From Gordonibacter sp. 28C (GTDB taxonomy: Bacteria; Actinomycetota; Coriobacteriia; Coriobacteriales; Eggerthellaceae): DNA of 64,000 nt. The notes under the pieces are model-generated. The model ran no database searches, was not told the DNA's origin, and saw only the letters and a program-made list of their open reading frames with translations. A program made the position numbers and the translations under genes. The DNA lies in assembly GCF_003339845.1 (NCBI RefSeq), contig NZ_PPTR01000005.1:186001-250000 (forward strand). Reading direction: 5' to 3'. This document shows, piece after piece, positions 51,552 to 58,876 of this stretch. Positions within the stretch are counted from its first letter, which is position 1, and each line of letters begins with the position of its first letter.

Positions 51552-52352
51552 ATGATGCTCGCTAGATGTTACGCAATATGGCTAAATACTCCGAGAGATG
51601 AAAAGACTTGGCGTGACGATGCCAAGTCTTTTCACAACGCGTGGAAAAGCATGCGCCCGAAAGAAAGAGCGCTCGTTTACGCATGGCTTGCCACTGCCCT
51701 GCTCGCCATAGTTTTAGGTGCAGCGACTTCCTTAATTCCGGCGCTTGTTCCTTGGGCGTTTGTGTTGCTCGCTATCGAGTTCATCCTCGGCCATGTGGTT
51801 TTAGCCGTATCGAATAAAGTGTCCATACAACAGACGATACTCGTCAGCCCATCTAAGAAAAACGAAACGCTGACTTTTTATCGTCTCCTAAAACAAAATG
51901 GCTTTGCAGGAAGAGATAGAATTGCCTTGCTTAAAGACGAAGTCACTCGTGTCATAGATGAAAAAGAACATCGCAAGGAGATGTTTGCCAATAGAATCAT
52001 TCAAACGGTAATCGGCGGAATGTTGTTTCTATTGCTCAATTTTATTGTAAACCTTATTGAAAATGGATTTGATGTTGATGTGGCTTTGACCGCAGCTGTA
52101 TTTTTCATTCTTGCCTTTACGGCGGTAGCTGTATTCGCTTGCTTTTTGCGTAACGCATACGAAAACATCCGAGATATCTCTCTTCCGAAGCTCAAGAGGC
52201 TTCGGGATGATCTGAACGACATCCTAGTCCTTGAGGAATGGGACGTCCAATGCCAAAGGAGAAGCTCTTGCGCCTCCTTATCTCCGACTACTGTAAGAGC
52301 ACGACAGCAATACGACAAATTGGAAACACTGGGAACAGGAAGAACGTCATGA
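51552..52352 (+). CDS. Multi-pass membrane protein of unknown function, low-GC
   Basis: A 266-residue protein starting at ATG 51552 after GGCAGGA. It has a cytosolic N-terminus of about 40 residues and a first hairpin of membrane helices (residues about 42-60 and 66-86). A charged central region of about 60 residues follows (LLKDEVTRVIDEKEHRKEMF), then a second pair of helices (about 147-167 and 176-200) and a charged tail. I know no family for it. Its base composition and codon use are clearly more AT-rich than its neighbours, which suggests recent acquisition. The last 35 residues overlap another frame (52250-52396) and look less natural than the rest, so a frameshift near 52250 is possible. 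Confidence 0.6.
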   Translation: MMLARCYAIWLNTPRDEKTWRDDAKSFHNAWKSMRPKERALVYAWLATALLAIVLGAATSLIPALVPWAFVLLAIEFILGHVVLAVSNKVSIQQTILVSPSKKNETLTFYRLLKQNGFAGRDRIALLKDEVTRVIDEKEHRKEMFANRIIQTVIGGMLFLLLNFIVNLIENGFDVDVALTAAVFFILAFTAVAVFACFLRNAYENIRDISLPKLKRLRDDLNDILVLEEWDVQCQRRSSCASLSPTTVRARQQYDKLETLGTGRTS

Positions 52353-52396
52353 TCGTTGCCACTCCAACAAATTTCTTTCATACGTCTCCTATCTGA
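52250..52396 (+). CDS. Possible 48-residue overlapping ORF
   Basis: The frame starts at ATG 52250 inside the 3' end of the membrane-protein gene and gives a lysine-rich 48-residue product containing MPKEKLLRLLISDY and NRKNVMIVATPTNF. Its ribosome site (GAGG, about 13 bases away) is poor. It may be a coupled small gene or the true C-terminus of the upstream protein after a frameshift. Confidence 0.25.
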   Translation: MPKEKLLRLLISDYCKSTTAIRQIGNTGNRKNVMIVATPTNFFHTSPI

Positions 52397-52514
52397 CCGT
52401 AGAATCGTCTTGTCGAAATGCCTTTTGACGCGTGTCTTCAAAAGCAACGCAACCTTTCGGGTAAACTTATCTTGGGCGAAATACGATAAAAGCACGACAA
52501 CGAGGCGGCTGAGC

Positions 52515-52994
52515 ATGCGCTATTACATCGACGGTTACAACGTGACGAAGCGGGATCCTTCCACGCGAAGCCTCTCTATCGAGGAGCAGCGCGATGCGCT
52601 CGAGCGCCGTTTGCGCATCGAGGCGGGGCGCGTGCTGGGCAGAGCCTCCTACACGATCGTATGGGATGGCGCGGGCGGCGAGGGAATCGTCCGGGAACCC
52701 GATCCGCATATCGCTTTCACGCGCAAGCCAACTGCCGACGACGCCATCGTCGAGCGCGTTCGCAGGGCGAAAGAGCGCGTCGGCGTGGTGACGTCGGACC
52801 GCGAGCTCGCCGAACGCTGCCGCGCGGTCGCCCTTCATGGAGTGGACGTCCTGCCCTCGGATCGGCTGTTCGCGCAGGCGAAGGACGCAACTAAGAAACG
52901 CAAGGGCGCTCCCCTTCCCCGCGACGTCGGCATCCCCCCGAACGCGAACGAAATAAACCGCGAATTGAAGAAGCTTTGGGATATCGAGGACTGA
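52515..52994 (+). CDS. NYN (PIN-like) domain ribonuclease, YacP/Rae1-like
   Basis: A 159-residue protein. The start at ATG 52515 gives the family N-terminus MRYYIDGYNVTKRDP, with a catalytic Asp at residue 6. Other acidic residues expected in the active site are in IVWDGAGGEG, ADDAIVERV and VVTSDRELAERC. Rae1 (YacP) of Bacillus is a ribosome-associated endonuclease that cuts mRNA in the A site. The C-terminus here (PPNANEINRELKKLWDIED) is charged. It lies near hflX, ABC-F and other translation-stress genes, but is probably in its own unit. Confidence 0.85.
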   Translation: MRYYIDGYNVTKRDPSTRSLSIEEQRDALERRLRIEAGRVLGRASYTIVWDGAGGEGIVREPDPHIAFTRKPTADDAIVERVRRAKERVGVVTSDRELAERCRAVALHGVDVLPSDRLFAQAKDATKKRKGAPLPRDVGIPPNANEINRELKKLWDIED

Positions 52995-53040
52995 AGATCG
53001 AACCTCTCTTTTTCGAATAGCCCCCATCGTCGGTCTCGAC

Positions 53041-53081
53041 AGAGCATCCTTGGTTAGAGTTACTCTAACCAAGGATGCTCT
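53041..53081. repeat. 41-bp perfect palindrome containing the TTAGAG core
   Basis: The sequence from 53041 to 53081 is a perfect inverted repeat centred at 53061. Its middle is GGTTAGAGTTACTCTAACC and its outer arms are AGAGCATCCTT and AAGGATGCTCT. It is the longest member of the palindrome family in the window. It sits after the NYN nuclease gene and about 200 bases before the 24-residue peptide gene. Confidence 0.82.
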
Positions 53082-53179
53082 CGCATAGAATCGCTCGCCG
53101 AAGCTTCTCCATTTGCCCTCTCCCTGCGTCCGCTTGGCGGCAAACGGAAAACCGCACGATTACAGGATCCGTTGAGGGC

Positions 53180-53239
53180 TTACGCGCGGCCTCGCTCGGT
53201 GCTATAGTGCAGCTAGCAGAACCTAACAAGGAGGGTTCT
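53180..53239 (+). promoter_or_regulatory. Promoter and 5' hairpin of the 24-residue peptide gene
   Basis: TTACGC (53180-53185) and TATAGT (53203-53208) are 17 bases apart. The transcript would begin just before AGAACC (53218-53223), which pairs with GGTTCT (53234-53239). The loop contains an AAGGAG that could bind ribosomes, separate from the AAGGAGG used by the gene. Confidence 0.45.
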
Positions 53240-53259
53240 GGATACAAGGAGGCACGCCA

Positions 53260-53334
53260 ATGGGATATTCGATCTCTTTGCTGTGCTTTATCGGCGCCGC
53301 GTTCTGCATCTCGCTCATACGGCGTCTTGCCTAA
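53260..53334 (+). CDS. 24-residue membrane peptide
   Basis: The frame starts at ATG 53260 with an AAGGAGG site eight bases away and ends at TAA 53332-53334. It reads MGYSISLLCFIGAAF followed by CISLIRRLA: one hydrophobic helix with a basic end. It has its own promoter-like sequence, a 5' hairpin and a strong terminator 14 bases after the stop, so a discrete short mRNA is likely. Size and make-up resemble type I toxin peptides or small regulators of membrane complexes. No antisense RNA was identified. Confidence 0.5.
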   Translation: MGYSISLLCFIGAAFCISLIRRLA

Positions 53335-53347
53335 AGCACAGCGCGCA

Positions 53348-53382
53348 AAAGGACCGGTTCTCGTGAACCGGTCCTTTCTTTT
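53348..53382 (+). terminator. Rho-independent terminator after the peptide gene
   Basis: AAAGGACCGGTTC (53348-53360), loop TCGT, GAACCGGTCCTTT (53365-53377) and CTTTT. It is one of the strongest terminators in the window. Confidence 0.92.
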
Positions 53383-53435
53383 CGCACGGCGGCGGCTGCG
53401 GCATCGCACGAGATACCCTCTCCCACGCGCGGGCA

Positions 53436-55022
53436 CTACCCTTCGTGATGGGCGAATCCACCGGCGTGGCCCGCTTTGGCGCGATAAAGCGCCGCATCCG
53501 CTTTCCGAGATAGCTCCAAATACGTGTCGCCAGGTCCCGCGGCCGCTGCGCCCGCCGACAAACTGATAGCCGGAATGCTGCGACGGGCGGCTTCGCGCGC
53601 GACGGTGTCGTTGATGTCGCGCACGAGATGGCGAGCCACCTCGTAATCGTCGGTTCCCGACAGGAAGATGGCGAACTCGTCGCCATGCAAACGCGAAGCG
53701 AGGTCGACGGTTCTGATGCGGCCCACGATCATCTGGGCCGAAAGCTTGATGGCCTCGTCGCCCGCGTCGTGGCCGTACGTGTCGTTGATCGTTTTGAAGC
53801 GATCGCCGTCAAGCATGATGAAAACGCCCCGCTCGCCGTCCTCCATGCGTTCGAGCTCGTCGGACACCGCCTTGCGAAACGACCGCACGTTCATCATGCC
53901 GGTGAGATCGTCGATGGCGGCGTCTTTCTGCGCTGCGGCCAGCGCTATCTCCAAGCGTCGCTGCATCTGGCCCAACTCGACGTAGGCGGCCTTGAGCTCG
54001 CGGTTCTTCATCCAGCGGCCCGCCTGCATGAGGATGTACGCCAGCAGCAGCTCCACCACCAGCAGGGGCACGAGCCATGCGGCCGCCGTCGCGCCCCAAG
54101 CCGACAACGCGGGAGCCGTCACGATGAAGCCGTAGCCCCCTTCCTGGCGAAAATAGCCGTAGCGTCTTTCCCCTTCCAGCTCAACCGCCGTCGCCCTGTT
54201 GGGATTGCCCAAAAGCTCGGAAAGGCCTTGGTCGAAATCGCTTCTGAACGCGTCGAACGACTCGGCGGCAGCCGCCTTCCCCTCTGCCTTGGCGCGTTCG
54301 TCGTCGGAAAGGACGCCCTTGGCCGCAGCACGCGCCTCTTCGGCCGCCCGCTCGGCGTCCTCGATCGAAGCGCAAAGGTTTCCGCCCAGATAGGCGGCGT
54401 CGGTGCTGCCTATGATGGTACCGTCGGCATCGAAGATCATGACTTGCCCGTCGGCGAAGCGCCCGGGTTCGGCGGCCACCTCTTGGATGCCGCCCATCTT
54501 CAAATCGTTGGCGACGACCGTTTCTCCGTCGGGCTGCAACTGCGCGATGGTGGACAGCACGTAGTCGTTGGCGTAGCTCAGGTACGGCGGCGTGAACGCG
54601 GGTTCACCCTGCGCGGCCACGGCGGCTCGGTACCAAGGTCGTTCGGTGGCAACGTAGCCCGATTCCTCGTACACCGAGTACGGCGTGTCCCAGCTGTACA
54701 AATAGCGGCCCTGATAGTACAGGTAAAGTCCGTCGAACGTCTCGCCCTCGATAGCCAGCAGGGACGCGTCCAGGCGCTTGAGTAACGCCTCCATATTGGC
54801 AGGATCGGGGTCCGAGGCGATCTGGTTCGCCACCATTTGGGAAAGCAGGAGAAACGAATGCTCGTAACCGTCCATAACGGAGTCGAAGCGCCGTCCGACC
54901 GCATCGGCCTGCGCTTCCAATTCCGCATGGATCACCTCGCGCTCGTTCGCACCTATCGCCGCGAACGCGACGACGTTGACCGCTACGGCAATGGCGGCGA
55001 AAACCGCCGTGCGCTTGTGCAT
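53436..55022 (-). CDS. Membrane diguanylate cyclase with extracellular Cache-like sensor
   Basis: A 528-residue protein; the start at 55022 follows a GGGGAGGGG site. The first membrane helix is at residues 4-26. An extracellular sensor of about 270 residues (GLYLYYQGRYLYSWDTPYSV, RPWYRAAVAAQGEPAFTPPY) resembles a dCache domain. A second helix at about 310-335 and a coiled linker lead to the GGDEF domain. That domain has DLTGMMNVRSF, LDGDRFKTINDTYGHDAGDE and the signature written LHGDEF, with His in place of the first Gly. RTVD five residues before it is an intact inhibitory site. It would make cyclic di-GMP, possibly acting with YajQ. Confidence 0.9.
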   Translation of the reverse strand: MHKRTAVFAAIAVAVNVVAFAAIGANEREVIHAELEAQADAVGRRFDSVMDGYEHSFLLLSQMVANQIASDPDPANMEALLKRLDASLLAIEGETFDGLYLYYQGRYLYSWDTPYSVYEESGYVATERPWYRAAVAAQGEPAFTPPYLSYANDYVLSTIAQLQPDGETVVANDLKMGGIQEVAAEPGRFADGQVMIFDADGTIIGSTDAAYLGGNLCASIEDAERAAEEARAAAKGVLSDDERAKAEGKAAAAESFDAFRSDFDQGLSELLGNPNRATAVELEGERRYGYFRQEGGYGFIVTAPALSAWGATAAAWLVPLLVVELLLAYILMQAGRWMKNRELKAAYVELGQMQRRLEIALAAAQKDAAIDDLTGMMNVRSFRKAVSDELERMEDGERGVFIMLDGDRFKTINDTYGHDAGDEAIKLSAQMIVGRIRTVDLASRLHGDEFAIFLSGTDDYEVARHLVRDINDTVAREAARRSIPAISLSAGAAAAGPGDTYLELSRKADAALYRAKAGHAGGFAHHEG

Positions 55023-55267
55023 GCCCCCGCCCCTCCCCTGGCTCAATGTAAAGTTGCATGACATTATAAACAGAGGGGGTCTTTTTCCGTAGATGGAACT
55101 CGAAAGTCCCGGTGAAAACGCCTTCGTTGCAGTTCGTCGCCATCTCGCCCGCTTCGGGAAACGCGCGCCAGGACCGCGCTACGATGGCTGCTGCGCGTCT
55201 CATACCGCTTGGACGTCCGGCGAGCACCCAAGGGATCGTCCAAGCAATCCGCTGGAAAGGAGCTGCC

Positions 55268-56107
55268 ATGGCCGGCAGAAAAGGAGCCATCGCATTCGGC
55301 CTCGTGTACATCCCGGTTGAGTTGTTCGCCGCCACGCAAGACGACGCCGTGCGGTTCAACCAGCTGGCCAAGGACAGCATGCAGCGCGTGCGCTACGTGA
55401 AGACGTGCCCCGACTGCAAGCGCGAGCTCGGGCCCGAGGACATCGTGAAGGGATACCAGTACGAGAAGGGAAAGTACGTGGTGGTGAGCGACGAGGAACT
55501 GGACGCCATCAAATCGGAGGCCGATCGCGCTATGAAGATCGTGCAGTTCACCGACCTGGCCGACGTGTCGCCCATCTACTTCGAGAAGCCCTACCAGGTG
55601 GTGGCCCAACCAGGCGGCGAGAAGCCGCTCGAACTCCTGCGTCTGGCCATGGTCGACGAAGGCAAGATAGCCATCGGCACCACGGTGCTGGGCAACTCGG
55701 AAACGCCCATCGCGCTCATTCCTTACGAAGAGGACCTCGTCATGATGACGCTGCACTACCAAAACGAGGTCAAGGACATCCCGAAGGCCCAGCAGCATCC
55801 CAGCATCGACGACGCCGAGCTCGACATGGCGAAACGCCTCGTGGAAAGCATGGACGCGCCGTTCGATCCCGCCCGCTTCAAAAACGCGTACCAGGAGAAA
55901 CTCATGGGCCTCATCCAGGACAAGGTCGCCGGCAAACAGGTGACGGCCGAAAAACCCGCCGCCCGGCCCTCCAACGTCATCAACCTCATGGACGCTTTGG
56001 CCGCGAGTTTGAAGGAGCGCACCGGAGAAGACGTCCCCAAGGAGAAAACCGCAAGCAGCAAGCCCCCGTCAAAACGCTCCCCCGCCCGCAAGAAAGCCGC
56101 CTCGTAA
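55268..56107 (+). CDS. ku: DNA end-binding protein Ku
   Basis: A 279-residue bacterial Ku that binds double-strand ends for non-homologous end joining. The start at ATG 55268 follows GGAAAGGAGC. Family motifs: KGAIAFGLVYIPVELFAAT, VRYVKTCPDCKREL, DIVKGYQYEKGKYVVVSDEE and ALIPYEEDLVMMTLHY. The basic tail (KPPSKRSPARKKAAS) is typical and contacts DNA. The usual partner LigD is not in the window. It is transcribed divergently from the diguanylate cyclase. Confidence 0.95.
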   Translation: MAGRKGAIAFGLVYIPVELFAATQDDAVRFNQLAKDSMQRVRYVKTCPDCKRELGPEDIVKGYQYEKGKYVVVSDEELDAIKSEADRAMKIVQFTDLADVSPIYFEKPYQVVAQPGGEKPLELLRLAMVDEGKIAIGTTVLGNSETPIALIPYEEDLVMMTLHYQNEVKDIPKAQQHPSIDDAELDMAKRLVESMDAPFDPARFKNAYQEKLMGLIQDKVAGKQVTAEKPAARPSNVINLMDALAASLKERTGEDVPKEKTASSKPPSKRSPARKKAAS

Positions 56108-56145
56108 AAAAGGTGATTCGCCTTGCATTGCGCAAAAAGCAGGCT

Positions 56146-56694
56146 TTATTCGACTGGCCTGCCCTCGCCAGGGCGCAGTTTCTTCGCCAGGGCCACGGAC
56201 GCGAAGCCCAAGGCGATACCCAGCACGGCCCCCACGGCGATGTCGCTGGGAAAGTGGACGTACAGGTAGATGCGCGAGAACGCGATGAGGCAGGCCACGA
56301 CCACGGCCCCCGCCTTCGTCGCGGTGACCGCGCGCCCCTTTTCAGGCAGGCAGCACAGCGCCGTCGCGGCCGCGAACGACACCATCGAGTGGTTCGAGGG
56401 GAACGACGAACCGGTGGGTGCGGGTATGAGCAGGCCCATGAAGCCCGCCGCCTCGAACGGCCGCGTGCGCCCGAACAGAGGCTTGAGCACGAGCGCGCCC
56501 ACGGCGGCGGCCAGCACCACGGCGAGGAGCACGGCCAAACCGTACGTGCGCCGCTTCGGTTGGGCCAGCAGGACGGCCGCGGCCAGCAACCAGACAAGGG
56601 CCAGGTCGCCCAAGTGCGTGACGAAGGGCATGACCGCGTCGAGAAAGGGGTTGCGCCATGAACCCTGGATGGCGTCGAGGATGGCGAAGTCCAT
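56146..56694 (-). CDS. PAP2 superfamily membrane phosphatase
   Basis: A 182-residue multi-pass protein. All three signature motifs are present: KPLFGRTRP (C1), PSNHSMVSFA (C2, with Asn replacing the usual Gly) and SRIYLYVHFPSD (C3). Such enzymes dephosphorylate undecaprenyl diphosphate or phosphatidylglycerol phosphate at the outer face of the membrane. Length fits the short BcrC-like type. It is read in the same direction as the next two genes and probably forms an operon with them. Confidence 0.88.
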   Translation of the reverse strand: MDFAILDAIQGSWRNPFLDAVMPFVTHLGDLALVWLLAAAVLLAQPKRRTYGLAVLLAVVLAAAVGALVLKPLFGRTRPFEAAGFMGLLIPAPTGSSFPSNHSMVSFAAATALCCLPEKGRAVTATKAGAVVVACLIAFSRIYLYVHFPSDIAVGAVLGIALGFASVALAKKLRPGEGRPVE

Positions 56695-56706
56695 GCGAAG
56701 CCCGCC

Positions 56707-57207
56707 TTAGTCGCGCGCCGCGCGGTGCGCGCCGCGTGCCCCCATGCTCCCCGTAAGGGCGGCCAGAAGCCCCGTGCATCCGGCGAGCACGTCGTCGTAG
56801 GTCGTGGCGAAGTCGCCCGTCCACCAAGGATCGGCCACGTCGCGGTCCGTGCCGGCGTACTCCAGCAGCTTGTGTATCTTGCCTTTCGCCGCCTTGCCTA
56901 GCTGGCGTTTCGCGTCGCGCACGTTGGCCTCGTCCATGACGACCACCAAGTCCCAGTCCTCGACGTCCTCGTCGCGCAGGCGGCGCGCCGTCTTGCCGTC
57001 GCACGATATGCCCTGGGATTCCAGCACCTCGCGCGTTCCCGGGTGCACGGGGCTGCCGATGACGTCGTCGTGCGTGGCCGCCGAGGCGATGCGGAACCGG
57101 TCGACCATCCCCCGCCGCTCCACCAGGTCCTTCATGACAAACTCGGCCATGGGGGAGCGGCATATGTTGCCGTGGCACACGAACAGGATGCGCACAGGAT
57201 CGCTCAT
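56707..57207 (-). CDS. Low-molecular-weight protein-tyrosine phosphatase
   Basis: A 166-residue phosphatase. The start at 57207 overlaps the stop of the upstream thioesterase gene (ATGA). The P-loop is VCHGNICRSPMAE (residues about 10-22; Cys and Arg present), and the general-acid Asp is in VADPWWTGDF near residue 128. In bacteria these enzymes act on tyrosine kinases of capsule export or other phosphotyrosines, or on arginine phosphate. No tyrosine kinase is nearby. Confidence 0.92.
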   Translation of the reverse strand: MSDPVRILFVCHGNICRSPMAEFVMKDLVERRGMVDRFRIASAATHDDVIGSPVHPGTREVLESQGISCDGKTARRLRDEDVEDWDLVVVMDEANVRDAKRQLGKAAKGKIHKLLEYAGTDRDVADPWWTGDFATTYDDVLAGCTGLLAALTGSMGARGAHRAARD

Positions 57208-57668
57208 CGCGCACCCCCCTCTTCGTCCGGCTCGACGACCTCCAGGTAGCGCTCGTACAGCTCGGGGACCGTCTTCTTCATGCTCACCGGCTTGAACGTG
57301 GCCGCGTCCACCAGGCAATGAGTGCTGCGGCCCGTGGCAAGCGGCTTGTCGCGGTCGAGGTCCTGGCCTTCGCGGAACACCTCGTAGGCGTACACGGTCC
57401 TGGTGGGGCGAGCCTGCACGACGCGCGTTCGCACGACGGCCGTGTCGCCGTAGCGCAGGGGCTCGCCGTAGTCGCATTCCATATGGGTGACCGGCGACAT
57501 GAAGCCCGCCTGCTCGATGCGTTCGTAAGGATATCCCACGGCCTCGAGGAACGCGGTGCGCGCGTCCTCGAAGTACAGCAGGTAATTGGCGTGGTAGACC
57601 ACGCCCATCATGTCCGTCTCGCCGTAGCGTATGGTTATTGGCGTGCAAACCCGCATGGCCGCTCTCAC
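57204..57668 (-). CDS. YbgC-type acyl-CoA thioesterase (hot-dog fold)
   Basis: A 154-residue 4HBT-family enzyme. The motif RYGETDMMGVVYHANYLLYF holds the catalytic Asp (TDMMG) and the substrate His/Tyr region. The remaining hot-dog fold is clear (GDTAVVRTRVVQARPTRTVY). GTG 57668 (after GGGAAGG) and ATG 57656 are both possible starts. It overlaps the phosphatase gene by four bases, so the two are coupled. It probably hydrolyses short- or medium-chain acyl-CoA. Confidence 0.88.
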   Translation of the reverse strand: MRAAMRVCTPITIRYGETDMMGVVYHANYLLYFEDARTAFLEAVGYPYERIEQAGFMSPVTHMECDYGEPLRYGDTAVVRTRVVQARPTRTVYAYEVFREGQDLDRDKPLATGRSTHCLVDAATFKPVSMKKTVPELYERYLEVVEPDEEGGAR

Positions 57669-57697
57669 GCCCCTTCCCTTTTTGATACTATGGTCCT

Positions 57698-58876
57698 ATG
57701 GGCAATATCGTATCGTATATCCAGGAAAATCAGCGGACGTTCGCGGAATCACCGTTCAATCCCGTCGACAGCCTCGTGTTCTCCACGCTCTGCTACTTCA
57801 ATTTCGAAGCGAGCGGGCTCGTGGACCCCTCGTCGCCCGAGCGCGTGCTTCTGCACGACGTGGCGGCGCTGTCCGATTGGCGCCAGCTCACGTGCGCGAG
57901 CTGGCTCGAAGACGCCAAGGACACGCGCGCGTTCCTTCACGCGGTCATGGCGAGCCGTCGCCTGCGCGACGTGGCCCTGGCCTTTTACGCAAACGAGCGC
58001 TCGAGCGCGGTGGAGAAGCAGTTCTCGGCCACCACGTTCGTCGTGCCGGGCGCTGGCGGCGCGGGCGACCCTCTGGCCTGCCTGGCGTTCCGCGGCACCG
58101 ACGGCAGCTTCGCCGGCTGGAAAGAGGACTTCAACCTGTGCTTCAAGAGCGTCATACCGTCTCAGCGCGCGGCCGCCGCCTATCTTTCGGGCGTGGCGTC
58201 TGCCGTTGCGGGCCCGCTTGCGATCACGGGCCACTCGAAGGGCGGCAACCTCGCCGAATTCGCCGCGCTCGCGGCCGACGAGGGCGCCTATGCGCGCCTC
58301 GAGGGCGTCTACAACCACGACGGCCCGTCGTTCCTGGACGACCCCTCGCCCCGCATGCGCGACGCGCGCTTCGCGTCGCTGCTGCACAAGACGGTGCCCG
58401 AGTCCTCCGCGTTCGGCATGATATTGGAGCGGCGCGCCGACTACCGCGTCGTGCAGTCCTCGGCGCTGTCGGTGTTCCAGCACGAGCCGTTCTCCTGGCA
58501 AGTGGAGGACCGCGACTTCGTGTACCAGGAGGCGCTCAACCCCTCGGCCGTGTTCTTCGACGAGGCGCTCGACGCGTGGCTGCGCGGGAAGACGCCCCGG
58601 GAGCGCGAACGCTTCATCGACACCATATACGAGCTGTTCGCCTCGACGGAGGCCAGCACTTGGGCCGAGTTCCAAGAGAACCTGTTCGCGAACACGCGGC
58701 GGATGCTGGGATCGGGCACGAAGCTCGACGCCGAGACGAGGAGCTTCATCTGGCAGACGCTCGGCAGCTTGGGCGGCATCCTGAAGAACGAGACCGTCAA
58801 GCGCTTCAAGCCCGCGCCGCCCACGTGGTTGCCGCGCCGGCGCGAGGCCTACGACCGGAAGGGACGGAAGCAATGA
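57698..58876 (+). CDS. DUF2974 / Mbeg1-like alpha/beta-hydrolase
   Basis: A 392-residue cytosolic protein. The start is at ATG 57698. NPVDSLVFSTLCYFNFE near the N-terminus and the lipase-like CLAFRGTDGSFAGWKEDFNL and LAITGHSKGGNLAEFAAL (nucleophile Ser in GHSKGG, residue about 180) define the DUF2974 family. YNHDGPSF and HEPFSW supply candidate Asp and His. The natural substrate is unknown. menA overlaps its stop by four bases, so the two genes are coupled. Confidence 0.85.
   Translation: MGNIVSYIQENQRTFAESPFNPVDSLVFSTLCYFNFEASGLVDPSSPERVLLHDVAALSDWRQLTCASWLEDAKDTRAFLHAVMASRRLRDVALAFYANERSSAVEKQFSATTFVVPGAGGAGDPLACLAFRGTDGSFAGWKEDFNLCFKSVIPSQRAAAAYLSGVASAVAGPLAITGHSKGGNLAEFAALAADEGAYARLEGVYNHDGPSFLDDPSPRMRDARFASLLHKTVPESSAFGMILERRADYRVVQSSALSVFQHEPFSWQVEDRDFVYQEALNPSAVFFDEALDAWLRGKTPRERERFIDTIYELFASTEASTWAEFQENLFANTRRMLGSGTKLDAETRSFIWQTLGSLGGILKNETVKRFKPAPPTWLPRRREAYDRKGRKQ

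Noticed and set aside
57631-58872. Long N-terminal extension of menA in the frame open since 57631
   Set aside because: It is the shadow frame of the DUF2974 gene; the ATG at 58873 overlaps that gene's stop and starts a normal-length MenA.
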